A DNA stretch of 21,136 nt, taken from positions 1 through 21,136 of the forward strand of contig PWFM01000202.1 of NCBI GenBank assembly GCA_003553895.1. The letters run 5' to 3'. Both the position numbers and the translations under genes were made by a program. This stretch comes from Syntrophomonadaceae bacterium. GTDB taxonomy: Bacteria > Bacillota > Dethiobacteria > DTU022. Under the pieces are notes generated by a model. The model saw only the letters and a program-made list of their open reading frames with translations. It did no database searches and was not told the DNA's origin. Shown here piece by piece: positions 1 to 8,311 of the stretch; within the stretch, counting starts at the first letter, position 1, and every line of letters starts with the position of its first letter.

Positions 1-297
1 CGAACAAAAATATGAATTGCAGCTGTAACCTTTTCGAGTCCTGCGGTTAATACTTTTCCACCTGCTTTTAGTTTCAGCCTCTTTCAACTATTCCCAGGGG
101 CAGCTTTTTATAAACATTCCCAATATATGCATCTTTTCACTTCAGCGGCAGGTATTTTTTCGGCAACGTAGAAATATCATATAATTCCAACAAACTGGCC
201 GGGTACAGTAAATTGCGCAGACTAAACCCCGCCGGTGGCTGTTTTCACTGTGTTTTAAGAGAGCAGTAAAAAATAAATACTCGCTGGAGGTGTAAAA
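1..297. other. Intergenic region upstream of the first gene
   Basis: I find no convincing gene in this stretch on either strand. It is AT-rich and holds a TATAAT hexamer at 180-185 that could be a -10 element, but the sequence 17 bases upstream is a poor -35, so I do not call a promoter. The last bases before 298 carry a GGAGG-type ribosome binding site for the first gene. The end of a gene lying left of the window cannot be excluded, but no frame shows recognisable protein. Confidence 0.5.
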
Positions 298-1185
298 ATG
301 TTTAAGAACCGGGAAAAAATCATGGCCAGGGTAGCGGAGATGCCTAAAGGAGATAAGTCGCCATCAAATCGCTACTGGTGCCTGACCTGCAAGATGCTTT
401 TTTCCATGGAAGATCAGGTCTGTCCTTATATGTCCAAGGTTTGTATAAACAGCCCGATTCCGGTGGAGCAGAGTGGCCCGGAGTCCACGATCAGCCTGGA
501 GAAAATCGGCCTTTTTTACCCGAAGCTTCCCCATAAAGTGCTTGCTTTCCTGGCAAAAGGCGATCCTGGTGAAATTGCCGCCAGGTGGGTGGATGTATAT
601 TTTGACTTCCTGGATCAATGGGGTTTCCAATACAAACATGAACCGCTGCAAGCTGTTAAGAGCTTTATTATTACTGTAGCGGGCAGTGAAACGGGGCAGC
701 GGATTCGTTCAGGAGAAATTACTTTGGTGCTGACCGACCTGGAAAAAGTATGGGATAAAGATGTTTTCTTCAAGATTTTAGAACAGGCCCTGGATCTCTT
801 AAAAGAAAAGCTTTCCCTGGATCAGAAGATAACCCTGGACAGTTTAGAAATACTGGGGGATATGGATACAGGTAAGTACTATTGCCCGATGTGCAGCAAG
901 TTTTTTGAATTCTCGACCCAGAAAGATTCGATCACCTGCCCCCTGATGGCCCAAAAATGTATGGCGGTCCCAACCAACATCAATAACATCAAGTACAAGC
1001 TTGAGCACCTGGTCCGGGTTTATGAATATACCCCGGATATTTATAAGAGGCTGGCTGAAGCTCTTGATCCACAGCCCGGAGCAAAAGATTACCTGCGAAA
1101 ACTGCTGGAAGAAGAATGGTTATTTGAAGTGGAGGAAAAGCAGCTTGATGACTTATGTCAGTTGCTCGGAGTTAGGAGCTCGTAA
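298..1185 (+). CDS. Unrecognised protein with duplicated Cys4 (zinc-knuckle-like) motif
   Basis: The product is a 295-residue soluble protein that I do not recognise. The visible hallmark is a motif occurring twice: C28-x2-C31-x10-C42-x6-C49 near the N-terminus and C196-x2-C199-x14-C214-x6-C221 in the second half. In both copies the third cysteine is followed by proline. Spacing and context suggest two small metal-binding (probably zinc) knuckles, each starting an otherwise helical, charged segment, so the protein may be an internal duplication. No signal peptide or membrane segment is seen. The start is supported by GGAGG about 8 bases upstream of ATG. The beta-oxidation fusion gene follows after 85 bases on the same strand, so co-transcription is plausible, but a role in fatty-acid metabolism would only be guilt by association. 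Confidence 0.8.
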   Translation: MFKNREKIMARVAEMPKGDKSPSNRYWCLTCKMLFSMEDQVCPYMSKVCINSPIPVEQSGPESTISLEKIGLFYPKLPHKVLAFLAKGDPGEIAARWVDVYFDFLDQWGFQYKHEPLQAVKSFIITVAGSETGQRIRSGEITLVLTDLEKVWDKDVFFKILEQALDLLKEKLSLDQKITLDSLEILGDMDTGKYYCPMCSKFFEFSTQKDSITCPLMAQKCMAVPTNINNIKYKLEHLVRVYEYTPDIYKRLAEALDPQPGAKDYLRKLLEEEWLFEVEEKQLDDLCQLLGVRSS

Positions 1186-1270
1186 CAGTGGTGTTAAACT
1201 TCAAAACAACGGGTTTGCTTATAAGCCCGGTGGGAAATCGAAGGATTAATTATATCAGAGGAGGTTAATA

Positions 1271-3310
1271 ATGGGAGGTATGTACAAAGTAGGTGTCGTA
1301 GGCGCCGGCAATATGGGCAGTGGAGTGGCCCAGAAAATGGCCCAGGAAGGCCTTGATGTCAAACTGGTCGATATTGCGGATGAATTCCTGCAAAAAGGCC
1401 TGGACAACATCAAACAGACCCTGCAGCAGGGAGTGGAAAGGAAGATCTTTACCGAGGAGCAGGTAAAAGATATCCTTTCCAGGGTTACGGGTTCGACCAG
1501 TCTGGAAGATCTGGCTGACCGGGACCTGGTTCTGGAGGCGGTTTTTGAGAACGAAAAAGTTAAAGGGGAAGTTTTTAGTTCCCTGGACGGGATTTGTTCT
1601 CCAGATACAGTCCTGGCCACCAACACATCCAGTTTTCGAGTGATGGATCTGGCCGCTTATACCAGCTACCAAGACCGGGTTATTGGGATGCACTATTTCT
1701 ACCATCCGGCCATGAACCGGCTCCTGGAAATTGTCTGCCATGAGGGGACCAGCGAAGAAACACTTCAAAAGGCGCTTATGATCAGCAAATTGCACGGCAA
1801 AACAGCCATTGTGGTCAAGGATTCTCCGGGTTTTGCAGTCAACCGATTCTTTATTCCCTGGTATGTCGAAGCAATCCGTATACTTGAAGAAGGAGCAGCC
1901 AATATTCCCACCATTGAGGAGGCAGCCAAGAATGCTTTTAAAATCGGTATGGGCCCCTTTGAACTGATCAATGTTACCGGGGTGCCCATTGCCTATCATT
2001 CTGCCGTTGTCCTTGGTAAAGAGATCGGACCTTTTTACGATGCTCCCGAGCTTTTGCGCAAACAGTTTGATTCGAAACAAAACTGGGACTTAAGCGGCGA
2101 AGTGGAAAAAGACAAGTTCCAGTTAATTACTGATCGTCTATACGCGACGGCAATCGGGGTGGCGGCAGACCTGGTTGAAGAAGAAGTGGCCACGATTGAA
2201 GATACAGACCGGGGCGCTAAGCTCGGCCTCCGCTGGCGTTTGGGACCCTTTGAACTGGCCAACCGGATCGGCATCGACGAGGCTTACCGGATTGTTGGTG
2301 ATATGAGTGAACGTCATCCTGATTTTAAGGTTTCCGCCCTGCTTGAAAGACAAAAGGGAAAAGGAGAGCCCTTTACCTTTAAGTATGTCGACCTGGAAGT
2401 CAAGGATAATATAGCCTATATTACTATTAATAGGCCCGAGGCCATGAATGCCCTCAACCCCTCGGTAGTAGACCAGCTGGCCATGGAATTTGAACGGGCG
2501 GAAAATGATCCCACCGTGAAAGGAATTGTTTTGCAGGCTGCCGGCAAGGAATTCGTGGCCGGGGCCGATATTGGTTTTTTCGTTAAAAACATCAAAAACG
2601 ATAATTTTAAGGCCATCTATGAATTTACCCGCCTGGGACATGAACTACTGAAAAAAATCGAGGAGTCTCCCAAGACAACTGTAGCCCTTTTGGACGGTTT
2701 ATCCCTCGGGGGTGGCAGCGAGCTGGCCCTGGCCTGCCAGGCCATTGTGGCTACTCCCGGGGGCATGTTAGGCTTTCCAGAAACGGGGATTGGCATATAT
2801 CCCGGCCTGGGCGGCATGTACCGCCTGAGCAGGCATGTTGGGCCTGAACTGGCCAAGTACTATGTTTTTACAGGAAAAACCCTGCGGGCCAGGGATGCAT
2901 TCGAGCTGGGCATTATTAACAGGCTGGTTGAACTGCCGGAAGTGGAAGGAGCGGTTAAGGAACTCGTTGCAGAAGGGGTGCCTCAAAAGTACAGATCCCG
3001 GGAGATTCCCGCCGCCTTTGAGCATTTTAAGGCCGCTTTTTCGGCAGACAACCTTGATAAAATGCTAAAAGGGGAGCCGCTCCAGGGGGTTGATCAAGAA
3101 TTTGCCTCCAAGACGGCCCGGATGATTTCCAAGAAGGCGCCGCTGGCCCTGAAAATGGCCAATGAACTTATTGATGCCCAGGTGGGTGTGGAAACAGATC
3201 AGGCCATAGAAATGGAACTGGGCAAACTGCAGGAGATATTTTCCACCGAGGACGCCCTGGCCGGCCTGCAGGCCCCCCCGGGAAGACCTCCCGAATACCA
3301 GGGCCGCTAA
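1271..3310 (+). CDS. Bifunctional 3-hydroxyacyl-CoA dehydrogenase / enoyl-CoA hydratase (FadN/FadB-like)
   Basis: This 679-residue cytoplasmic enzyme would catalyse two beta-oxidation steps: hydration of enoyl-CoA and NAD-dependent oxidation of the 3-hydroxyacyl-CoA. The N-terminal half is the dehydrogenase, with the Rossmann loop GAGNMG at residues 11-16 and the catalytic pair His141 and Glu153, whose 12-residue spacing matches the known His/Glu dyad of the family. The C-terminal part, from about residue 375, is a crotonase domain with both catalytic glutamates, Glu484 in GGGSEL and Glu504 in FPETGIG, spaced 20 apart as in rat crotonase. Domain order is dehydrogenase first, as in Bacillus FadN and archaeal hydroxybutyryl-CoA fusions, and opposite to E. 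coli FadB. A GAGGAGG-like site precedes the ATG. No thiolase or acyl-CoA dehydrogenase lies nearby. It may serve fatty-acid oxidation or a butyrate-type pathway; chain length cannot be read from sequence. Confidence 0.93.
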   Translation: MGGMYKVGVVGAGNMGSGVAQKMAQEGLDVKLVDIADEFLQKGLDNIKQTLQQGVERKIFTEEQVKDILSRVTGSTSLEDLADRDLVLEAVFENEKVKGEVFSSLDGICSPDTVLATNTSSFRVMDLAAYTSYQDRVIGMHYFYHPAMNRLLEIVCHEGTSEETLQKALMISKLHGKTAIVVKDSPGFAVNRFFIPWYVEAIRILEEGAANIPTIEEAAKNAFKIGMGPFELINVTGVPIAYHSAVVLGKEIGPFYDAPELLRKQFDSKQNWDLSGEVEKDKFQLITDRLYATAIGVAADLVEEEVATIEDTDRGAKLGLRWRLGPFELANRIGIDEAYRIVGDMSERHPDFKVSALLERQKGKGEPFTFKYVDLEVKDNIAYITINRPEAMNALNPSVVDQLAMEFERAENDPTVKGIVLQAAGKEFVAGADIGFFVKNIKNDNFKAIYEFTRLGHELLKKIEESPKTTVALLDGLSLGGGSELALACQAIVATPGGMLGFPETGIGIYPGLGGMYRLSRHVGPELAKYYVFTGKTLRARDAFELGIINRLVELPEVEGAVKELVAEGVPQKYRSREIPAAFEHFKAAFSADNLDKMLKGEPLQGVDQEFASKTARMISKKAPLALKMANELIDAQVGVETDQAIEMELGKLQEIFSTEDALAGLQAPPGRPPEYQGR

Positions 3311-3324
3311 AAAGAATAATAAAG

Positions 3325-3355
3325 CCGGGACAGCTGAATCTTATAGCTGTCCCGG
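3325..3355 (+). terminator. Strong hairpin after the dehydrogenase/hydratase gene
   Basis: A perfect 11-bp inverted repeat, CCGGGACAGCT (3325-3335) and AGCTGTCCCGG (3345-3355), with a 9-base loop starts 14 bases after the stop codon. The downstream side has only two T residues, so it is not a textbook intrinsic terminator. It may act as a terminator or as a 3' stabilising hairpin. The left flank is A-rich, giving a moderately T-rich tail on the minus strand. Confidence 0.6.
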
Positions 3356-3641
3356 TTAACTGTAAAGCTCTTAACCGGTCTCCGCTGACAGGTGTTTTGT
3401 TTCGGTTTAACAGGAGGCATAAATTAGAATATAAACACATAAGGCAAGAGGGCGCCGGGGATTTGTTCTGAAAAGTTAGTAATAGCTAAATAATAACCTG
3501 CTTTAGAACGGATTTAAACTGCCCTGATATTATCAATCAAGATATTTGCATCTTCCTGAGCCAATACAGTCTTTTAACCCGGAGTGAACTGGTCTCGGGA
3601 CTGTTGGGAGGAAAAACAGGAAACAGACAGAATAAGGGGCT
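3356..3641. other. Intergenic region before the diguanylate cyclase gene
   Basis: No gene is seen. A purine-rich AACAGGAGGCATAA at about 3410 resembles a ribosome binding site but is not followed by a start codon or useful reading frame. A small bulged hairpin (CCCGGAG pairing with CTCGGG) lies near 3579-3601. I looked for a c-di-GMP riboswitch because a GGDEF gene follows and did not recognise one. A promoter is expected here, but I cannot pick a convincing -35/-10 pair. Confidence 0.4.
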
Positions 3642-4727
3642 ATGATGTTTAATAAAAACCTTGACAAATTTAAAGATCGTGAACTTGAAGCTGAATTTAT
3701 TAAACATGAAAATGCGGCGGCAATTAAATATATCCGTCCTGCGGTTCTGGTCCTGGGAATTTTGTTTTTCCTGTTTATAATTCCCGACTATTACCTGACG
3801 GAGAGTATGCGTAATTTTGGGTTAATATTTATGATCAGGGCTACTTTTCTGGCCCTGGTTATTCTGTTGTACCTGCAACTTAAGATTAATCCTAACCGGC
3901 ATCTTAACCTGCTCTGGATACCGGTCTATGCTTTTATTGCTTCGGCCAGTTTTCTCCTGATCTATTATATTTATGAGTCTCCCAACCTGTTTATCCAGTC
4001 TTTTGGTGTTGTTGCGCTGATACTGGTTTTCTTTCACCTTGTCAACCGGTGGCTGCAAGCTTTCCTTATTTCTATATTCCTTGGAAGCGGTTTTATTATA
4101 GTTACCCTTACCCGCCCGGAAGAGGTCATTAATTTTGAGCTCCTGGCGGTCAGTATTTACATCGCTCTGGTCATCGTCCTGAGCAGCATCTCCGCATTTC
4201 GGATTAATATGTACAAGCGGATGCAGTTTATAAACACCAGGGAACTGCAGCTATTGTCGGAAACAGATTCATTGACTGGTATATATGTGCGTGGCAAATT
4301 TGATCAGGAGCTCAGCAAATGGATAGAACTGGCCAATCGTTATGGACACCCTCTTTCGATCATTATGTTTGATATAGACGATTTGAAAAAGGTTAATGAC
4401 AGGTTGGGGCATCTGGCCGGGGACCGGATTATTTCAACCCTTGCTTCACTCGTCCGGAGGGTACTCAGGAAAACAGATATTTTTGCCCGCTGGGGCGGTG
4501 ATGAATTTGTAATCCTTCTGCCTAATACAGAAAAGGATCAGGCTTATGAACTGGCGGAACGCATCAGGGATTTAATTGCCGGTCACAGTTTTAAAGCAGT
4601 CGGGTTTCTAAGCTGTAGTTTTGGAGTGGAAGAGCTTCGGAAAGGAGATGAACGTAACTCTTTGTTGTCCCGGGTTGATAGGAAGCTTTATGAAGCCAAG
4701 GAAAGTGGTAAAAACATAGTAAAATAA
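3642..4727 (+). CDS. Membrane-anchored diguanylate cyclase (GGDEF domain)
   Basis: This 361-residue protein should make cyclic di-GMP from two GTP at the inner face of the membrane. About six hydrophobic helices fill residues 30-205, followed by a short linker and a GGDEF domain. The active-site motif GGDEF is intact at residues 285-289. An inhibitory-site RxxD (RKTD, 276-279) sits exactly five residues before it, so product feedback inhibition is expected. No EAL or HD-GYP domain is attached, and the membrane region matches no named sensor type that I can identify. Two tandem ATG codons are possible starts. AAGGGG at 3634-3639 is only 2 bases from the first and 5 from the second (3645), which favours the second slightly. 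The gene converges on pcm with an 11-base gap and no clear terminator between. Confidence 0.92.
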   Translation: MMFNKNLDKFKDRELEAEFIKHENAAAIKYIRPAVLVLGILFFLFIIPDYYLTESMRNFGLIFMIRATFLALVILLYLQLKINPNRHLNLLWIPVYAFIASASFLLIYYIYESPNLFIQSFGVVALILVFFHLVNRWLQAFLISIFLGSGFIIVTLTRPEEVINFELLAVSIYIALVIVLSSISAFRINMYKRMQFINTRELQLLSETDSLTGIYVRGKFDQELSKWIELANRYGHPLSIIMFDIDDLKKVNDRLGHLAGDRIISTLASLVRRVLRKTDIFARWGGDEFVILLPNTEKDQAYELAERIRDLIAGHSFKAVGFLSCSFGVEELRKGDERNSLLSRVDRKLYEAKESGKNIVK

Positions 4728-4738
4728 AACTGGCTTGC

Positions 4739-5389
4739 TTAGCTTTCTTCTTCAACTAAAGGAAGGAAGCGGCATCCGCCCAGCGTTTCTTCCGTAATTT
4801 TGCCCCGGGCGTCTTTGCTGACGACCATAAGCTGTTGGCCTCTAACGTCGCCGACAGGGATAACCAGTCTGCCACCGTTACCCAGCTGTTCCAGCAGCGC
4901 CGGGGGGATCTTTTCTGAGGCGGCCGCTGCCAGGATGCCATCAAAGGGGGCTTCTTCCGGCCAGCCCCTGGTGCCGTCTCCAGTTCTGTAGGTTATATTG
5001 TAGTAGCCGAGTTCGCCGAGCAGTGTCGAAGCGGAACGGGAGAGTTTCTCGAAGCGCTCAATAGTGTAGACATGGCCGGCCAGTTCAGCCAGGATAGCAG
5101 TCTGGTAACCGGAACCAGTCCCGAGTTCAAGGACTTTCTCATTCCCTTTAAGCCTTAGGGCTTCGGTCATGAGGGCGACGATAAAAGGTTGAGATATGGT
5201 CTGTTCATGTTCTATGGGCAGGGGATGATCCTCGTAAGCCAGCGGCCGCTGCTCCGGGCCTACAAACAGGTGCCTGGGAATTTTGTAAAAGGCTTCCAGG
5301 ATCCTTTCGTCTTTAATACCGCGAGCTTTGATCTGGTTTTCCACCATGTTCTGCCGGAGCCATTCATAACCATTGTTCATCATAATCAC
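4739..5389 (-). CDS. pcm: Protein-L-isoaspartate O-methyltransferase
   Basis: The enzyme transfers a methyl group from S-adenosylmethionine to L-isoaspartyl residues, starting repair of damaged proteins in the cytosol. The SAM-binding motif LELGTGSGYQTAILAEL is classical for the PCMT family. It is followed by VYTIER, then GDGTRGWPEEAPFDGIL and a closing RLVIPVG strand. Length, about 215 residues, fits. The longest frame would begin at TTG 5425, with no good ribosome site. I prefer GTG at 5389 (AGGA 6 bases upstream) or the tandem ATGs at 5383 and 5380, because AAAGGATAGGA lies just upstream of them. A good sigma-A promoter at 5431-5459 would place the transcript start shortly before these codons. 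The gene is divergent from the thioesterase gene. Confidence 0.92.
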   Translation of the reverse strand: MIMMNNGYEWLRQNMVENQIKARGIKDERILEAFYKIPRHLFVGPEQRPLAYEDHPLPIEHEQTISQPFIVALMTEALRLKGNEKVLELGTGSGYQTAILAELAGHVYTIERFEKLSRSASTLLGELGYYNITYRTGDGTRGWPEEAPFDGILAAAASEKIPPALLEQLGNGGRLVIPVGDVRGQQLMVVSKDARGKITEETLGGCRFLPLVEEES

Positions 5390-5430
5390 GGCTGTTCCTA
5401 TCCTTTCTTTATATAAAGGTCTCAATTAAT

Positions 5431-5459
5431 AATATATCATTGCTTGTTACCTATATCAA
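5431..5459 (-). promoter_or_regulatory. Predicted sigma-A promoter of pcm
   Basis: On the minus strand a -35 TTGATA (5454-5459) and a -10 TATATT (5431-5436) are separated by 17 bases; each differs from consensus at one position. The predicted transcript start near 5424 is about 35-40 bases upstream of the preferred pcm start codons. Confidence 0.6.
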
Positions 5460-5517
5460 TTTTCTCTTCAGTAAACAGCATTTGCCATAATTTGCACATG
5501 ATATCTTATCCTGTTGT

Positions 5518-5547
5518 TTGACGGCTTCGCTCAATAACCGCTATAAT
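5518..5547 (+). promoter_or_regulatory. Predicted sigma-A promoter of the thioesterase gene
   Basis: A -35 TTGACG (5518-5523) and a consensus -10 TATAAT (5542-5547) with an 18-base spacer lie about 73 bases upstream of the start codon at 5621. This is one of the best promoter matches in the window. Confidence 0.7.
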
Positions 5548-5620
5548 CATCGCAGGTAATTATCGCCACGCCGATTTTTTTCAACCATAATATATATATG
5601 CTCATCTGAAAGGAGTTACT

Positions 5621-6106
5621 ATGGAGGGAAAATCAGTTCAGGAAAGCAAAGCAATGATCATCCAGCAGATGACCCAGGCCGATGCTAACCTGGCCGGGAA
5701 CGTGCACGGCGGTTCGATCATGAAACTGGTCGACAGCACCGCCGGCATGGTTGCCGCCAGGCATGCTTCAAGCAACGTGGTTACCGCTTCGATAGACAGG
5801 CTTGATTTTTACCACCCTGTTTACATCGGCGAACTGCTCAAAATCAGCGCTTCCATAAATTATGCCGGGAAAACTTCAATGGAGATAGGAGCCCGGGTGG
5901 AGGCAGAAAATGTCATGTCCGGAGAAGTCAGGCATACCGCTTCGGCCTACCTTACTTTTGTAGCTCTTGATAAGAACCGCGAGCCCAAACAGATCCCTCC
6001 GTTAGTTTTACATTCGGAGGAAGAGAAAAGGCGCAACCTTGCCGCGGCAGAAAGACGCAAGATCAGGCTGGCTGAACGGAACCGGGAGAATAATGGGCGG
6101 GGTTAG
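5621..6106 (+). CDS. Hotdog-fold acyl-CoA thioesterase (YciA/BFIT-like)
   Basis: The 161-residue protein should hydrolyse acyl-CoA to free acid and CoA in the cytoplasm. The hotdog signature NLAGNVHGGSIMKLVDSTAG covers about residues 24-43, with the Asn, HGG and Asp of the YciA/acyl-CoA hydrolase family. The strand segment VTASIDRLDFYHPVYIGE is also typical. The last 30 residues form a highly charged Glu/Lys/Arg-rich helix beyond the core fold. AAAGGAG about 8 bases before ATG supports the start, and a strong promoter lies upstream. The substrate cannot be read from sequence. The beta-oxidation enzyme at 1271-3310 makes acyl-CoA turnover a reasonable setting, but the two genes are separate transcription units. 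The photolyase gene follows after about 140 bases. Confidence 0.9.
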   Translation: MEGKSVQESKAMIIQQMTQADANLAGNVHGGSIMKLVDSTAGMVAARHASSNVVTASIDRLDFYHPVYIGELLKISASINYAGKTSMEIGARVEAENVMSGEVRHTASAYLTFVALDKNREPKQIPPLVLHSEEEKRRNLAAAERRKIRLAERNRENNGRG

Positions 6107-6245
6107 TTTTGGCATATCTCGACCGGGACCAGGCTTGTTAAAACTGCTTTATAAGAACACTACAGCGACGATAGGCAGGATAAGATGACTACTTGAACTA
6201 GTTCCGGGTATCCTTTTTTTCCTTAAGTAAGGGGAGGAATTGTTG

Positions 6246-7661
6246 ATGACTGAAACAGTCGATCAAAACCGGGTGCACAAACTTAACCAGCAGGAGCCGC
6301 GAGAGGGCCCGATTATATACTGGATGAGCCGGGACCAGAGGGTCGCCGATAACTGGGCTCTTTTGTATGCCCAGGAAATGGCCCTTGAGCGCAGGCAGTC
6401 ACTGGCAGTTATATTTTGCCTGGTGCCTGAGTTTCTGGGGGCTAACTTACGCCATTACCGGTTTATGCTCAAAGGGCTTGCCGAGGTGGAAATTAATCTT
6501 CAGAAGCTGGGCATCGGGTTTTTCCTGCTTGGCGGGGAACCGGGAAGGGAAATCACCCGCTTTTGCCGGAAAGCCCGGGCCGGGGCCCTGGTCGCCGATT
6601 TTTCTCCACTGCGCATCAGCCGCGGCTGGAAAACAGCCGTAGTGAAAAACCTTTCGGCGCCCTTCTTCGAGGTTGATGCCCATAACATTGTTCCCTGCCG
6701 CCTGGCATCAAGCAAGCAGGAATATGCCGCTTATACATTTCGGCCCAAGATCAAGAAGCTGTTGCCCCGTTACCTGACCGATTATCCCCCACTTAAACCA
6801 CATCCTCATCCCTTTCCAGCTTTCTCCAGCCTTGCTCAAAATGGTGGGAAAGAGGGGCTGTTAACCGGCTGGCAGGTTGCTGAAGAGGCGTTGAATGTTG
6901 AACGCCAGGTACCTGAACAAAGCAGCTATGTGTCCGGAGAAAAGGCGGGCCGGGAAGCAATGGAGCGCTTTATAACTGCCAAACTGCCCGCTTATGCCGC
7001 CGATCGCAATGACCCTTCTAAAGATGGTCAGTCAAACCTTTCCTGCTACCTGCATTTCGGCCAGCTCGCTCCCCAGAGGCTTGCTTATGAGGTGAAAAAA
7101 GCCGGCGGCGAAACTGGAGAGGCTTCGCTTGCGGAATCGAAAGAAGATTTTCTTGAAGAACTGGTGGTGCGCCGGGAACTCTCCGACAACTTTTGTTTCT
7201 ATAACCAGGGTTATGACAGCACAGAGGGTTTCCCCCGCTGGGCCCGCGAAACCCTGCACGCGCATAGAAACGACCCCAGGGAATACCTTTACTCCCTGGA
7301 GGCATTTGAAGAGGCACGCACCCATGATCAGATTTGGAACAGCGCCCAGAATGAAATGGTCCTGACCGGCAAAATGCACGGTTACATGCGCATGTACTGG
7401 GCCAAGAAAATTCTCGAATGGACTGAAACTCCCGAACAAGCCCTGGAAATTGCCATTTACTTAAATGACAAGTATTCCCTGGACGGCCGCGATCCCAACG
7501 GCTACAGCGGCATAGCCTGGAGCATCGGGGGGGTGCACGACCGGGCCTGGGGGGAGAGGCCTATTTTCGGTAAGGTCCGCTACATGAGTTACAAAGGAAT
7601 CAGGTCCAAGTTCAATATTGATGCCTACCTGGCTAAGGTCAGGTCCCGTATGGAGGAGTAA
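6246..7661 (+). CDS. phr: Class II deoxyribodipyrimidine (CPD) photolyase
   Basis: This FAD-dependent enzyme uses light to split cyclobutane pyrimidine dimers in DNA. The N-terminal photolyase Rossmann domain begins with IIYWMSRDQRVADNWALL, typical of class II. The C-terminal FAD-binding region carries the class II hallmarks KMHGYMRMYWAKKILEWT, LNDKYSLDGRDPNGYSGIAW and GVHDRAWGERPIFGKVRYM. At about 471 residues it is full length. The frame is open from two TTG codons at 6240, but GGGGAGG at 6231-6237 sits 8 bases before ATG 6246, which I take as the start. A perfect 10-bp palindrome GAACTAGTTC lies at 6195-6204 in the leader; its half-site spacing differs from the usual Firmicute LexA box. 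A photolyase implies at least occasional light exposure. Confidence 0.95.
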   Translation: MTETVDQNRVHKLNQQEPREGPIIYWMSRDQRVADNWALLYAQEMALERRQSLAVIFCLVPEFLGANLRHYRFMLKGLAEVEINLQKLGIGFFLLGGEPGREITRFCRKARAGALVADFSPLRISRGWKTAVVKNLSAPFFEVDAHNIVPCRLASSKQEYAAYTFRPKIKKLLPRYLTDYPPLKPHPHPFPAFSSLAQNGGKEGLLTGWQVAEEALNVERQVPEQSSYVSGEKAGREAMERFITAKLPAYAADRNDPSKDGQSNLSCYLHFGQLAPQRLAYEVKKAGGETGEASLAESKEDFLEELVVRRELSDNFCFYNQGYDSTEGFPRWARETLHAHRNDPREYLYSLEAFEEARTHDQIWNSAQNEMVLTGKMHGYMRMYWAKKILEWTETPEQALEIAIYLNDKYSLDGRDPNGYSGIAWSIGGVHDRAWGERPIFGKVRYMSYKGIRSKFNIDAYLAKVRSRMEE

Positions 7662-7700
7662 GCTGCCCGGCGGAACCGGTTGCTGCCGGTAGGCTCCTCC
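7652..7700. terminator. Possible hairpin between convergent phr and ppiB
   Basis: GGAGGAG (7652-7658, overlapping the phr stop) can pair with CTCCTCC (7694-7700), and within it ACCGG (7675-7679) pairs with CCGGT (7686-7690). There is no T tract on either strand. It lies between the ends of two convergent genes, so it may limit read-through, but the evidence is weak. Confidence 0.3.
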
Positions 7701-7716
7701 TCATAGCGGTTTGTTT

Positions 7717-8241
7717 CTAAAGCTTTTCAGGCTCCTCGAAGTCGGCGCCAAAAGTATCAACTGTAATGGTTTTAATGCGCTCAGCTTTAATCGGTTTGTT
7801 ATCGGCGGGGGTTCGCTCCACGAGGACGATCCGATCGACCTCGTCCATCCCTTCAATAACTTTGCCGAAAGCAGCATACTGCCCGTCCAGATGTGGCGCT
7901 GCGTCAACGGTGATGAAAAACTGCGATCCCGCTGAATTAAAAGGTTGGGAACGGGCCATGGAAATAACACCGCGATTGTGAGTAAGCTTGTTATCATGCC
8001 CGTTGGCGGCAAACTCGCCCTTGATCTTGTAGCCGGGATCTCCGGTCCCTGTTCCCCTGGGGCAGCCGCCCTGGATCATGAAGCCGTCAATCACCCGGTG
8101 GAAGATCAATCCATCATAAAAACCCTTTTGCGCCAGTGAAATAAAATTCCTTACCGTGTTTGGAGCATTTTGCGGGTCCAGTTCAACTTTGATTTTTCCT
8201 CCGCTTTCCATCTCAATAACTGCAACTGGATTTAGTTCCAT
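7717..8241 (-). CDS. ppiB: Peptidyl-prolyl cis-trans isomerase, cyclophilin type
   Basis: The 174-residue cyclophilin should catalyse proline isomerisation during protein folding. No signal peptide is seen, so it is probably cytoplasmic. The motifs are FHRVIDGFMIQGGCPRGTG with the catalytic arginine, then FAANGHDNKLTHNRGVISMA, SAGSQFFIT, and LDGQYAAFGKVIEGMD. The frame stays open upstream to 8640, but that part antisenses nothing of its own: it is topB coding sequence read in another frame. The true start is ATG at 8241, preceded by AAAGGAG and AAGGA. The gene begins 70 bases after topB ends on the same strand, so the two may be co-transcribed, although the functions are unrelated. Confidence 0.94.
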   Translation of the reverse strand: MELNPVAVIEMESGGKIKVELDPQNAPNTVRNFISLAQKGFYDGLIFHRVIDGFMIQGGCPRGTGTGDPGYKIKGEFAANGHDNKLTHNRGVISMARSQPFNSAGSQFFITVDAAPHLDGQYAAFGKVIEGMDEVDRIVLVERTPADNKPIKAERIKTITVDTFGADFEEPEKL

Positions 8242-8311
8242 TATATCCTTGCTCCTTTCATTATGATTATTGAGTAAAAATAATACCGCATCGCTTTCAC
8301 CATGAGAACTA

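Noticed and set aside
1210..1229. Hairpin between the first two genes as a terminator
   Set aside because: The stem needs G-T wobble pairs and has no T tract, and the short gap suggests the genes are co-transcribed.
3356..3641. c-di-GMP riboswitch upstream of the GGDEF gene
   Set aside because: I could not find the conserved GEMM core or its paired helices; only a weak hairpin is present.
6195..6204. GAACTAGTTC palindrome before the photolyase gene as a LexA (SOS) box
   Set aside because: The Firmicute LexA box has four bases between GAAC and GTTC; this one has two, so it does not fit.
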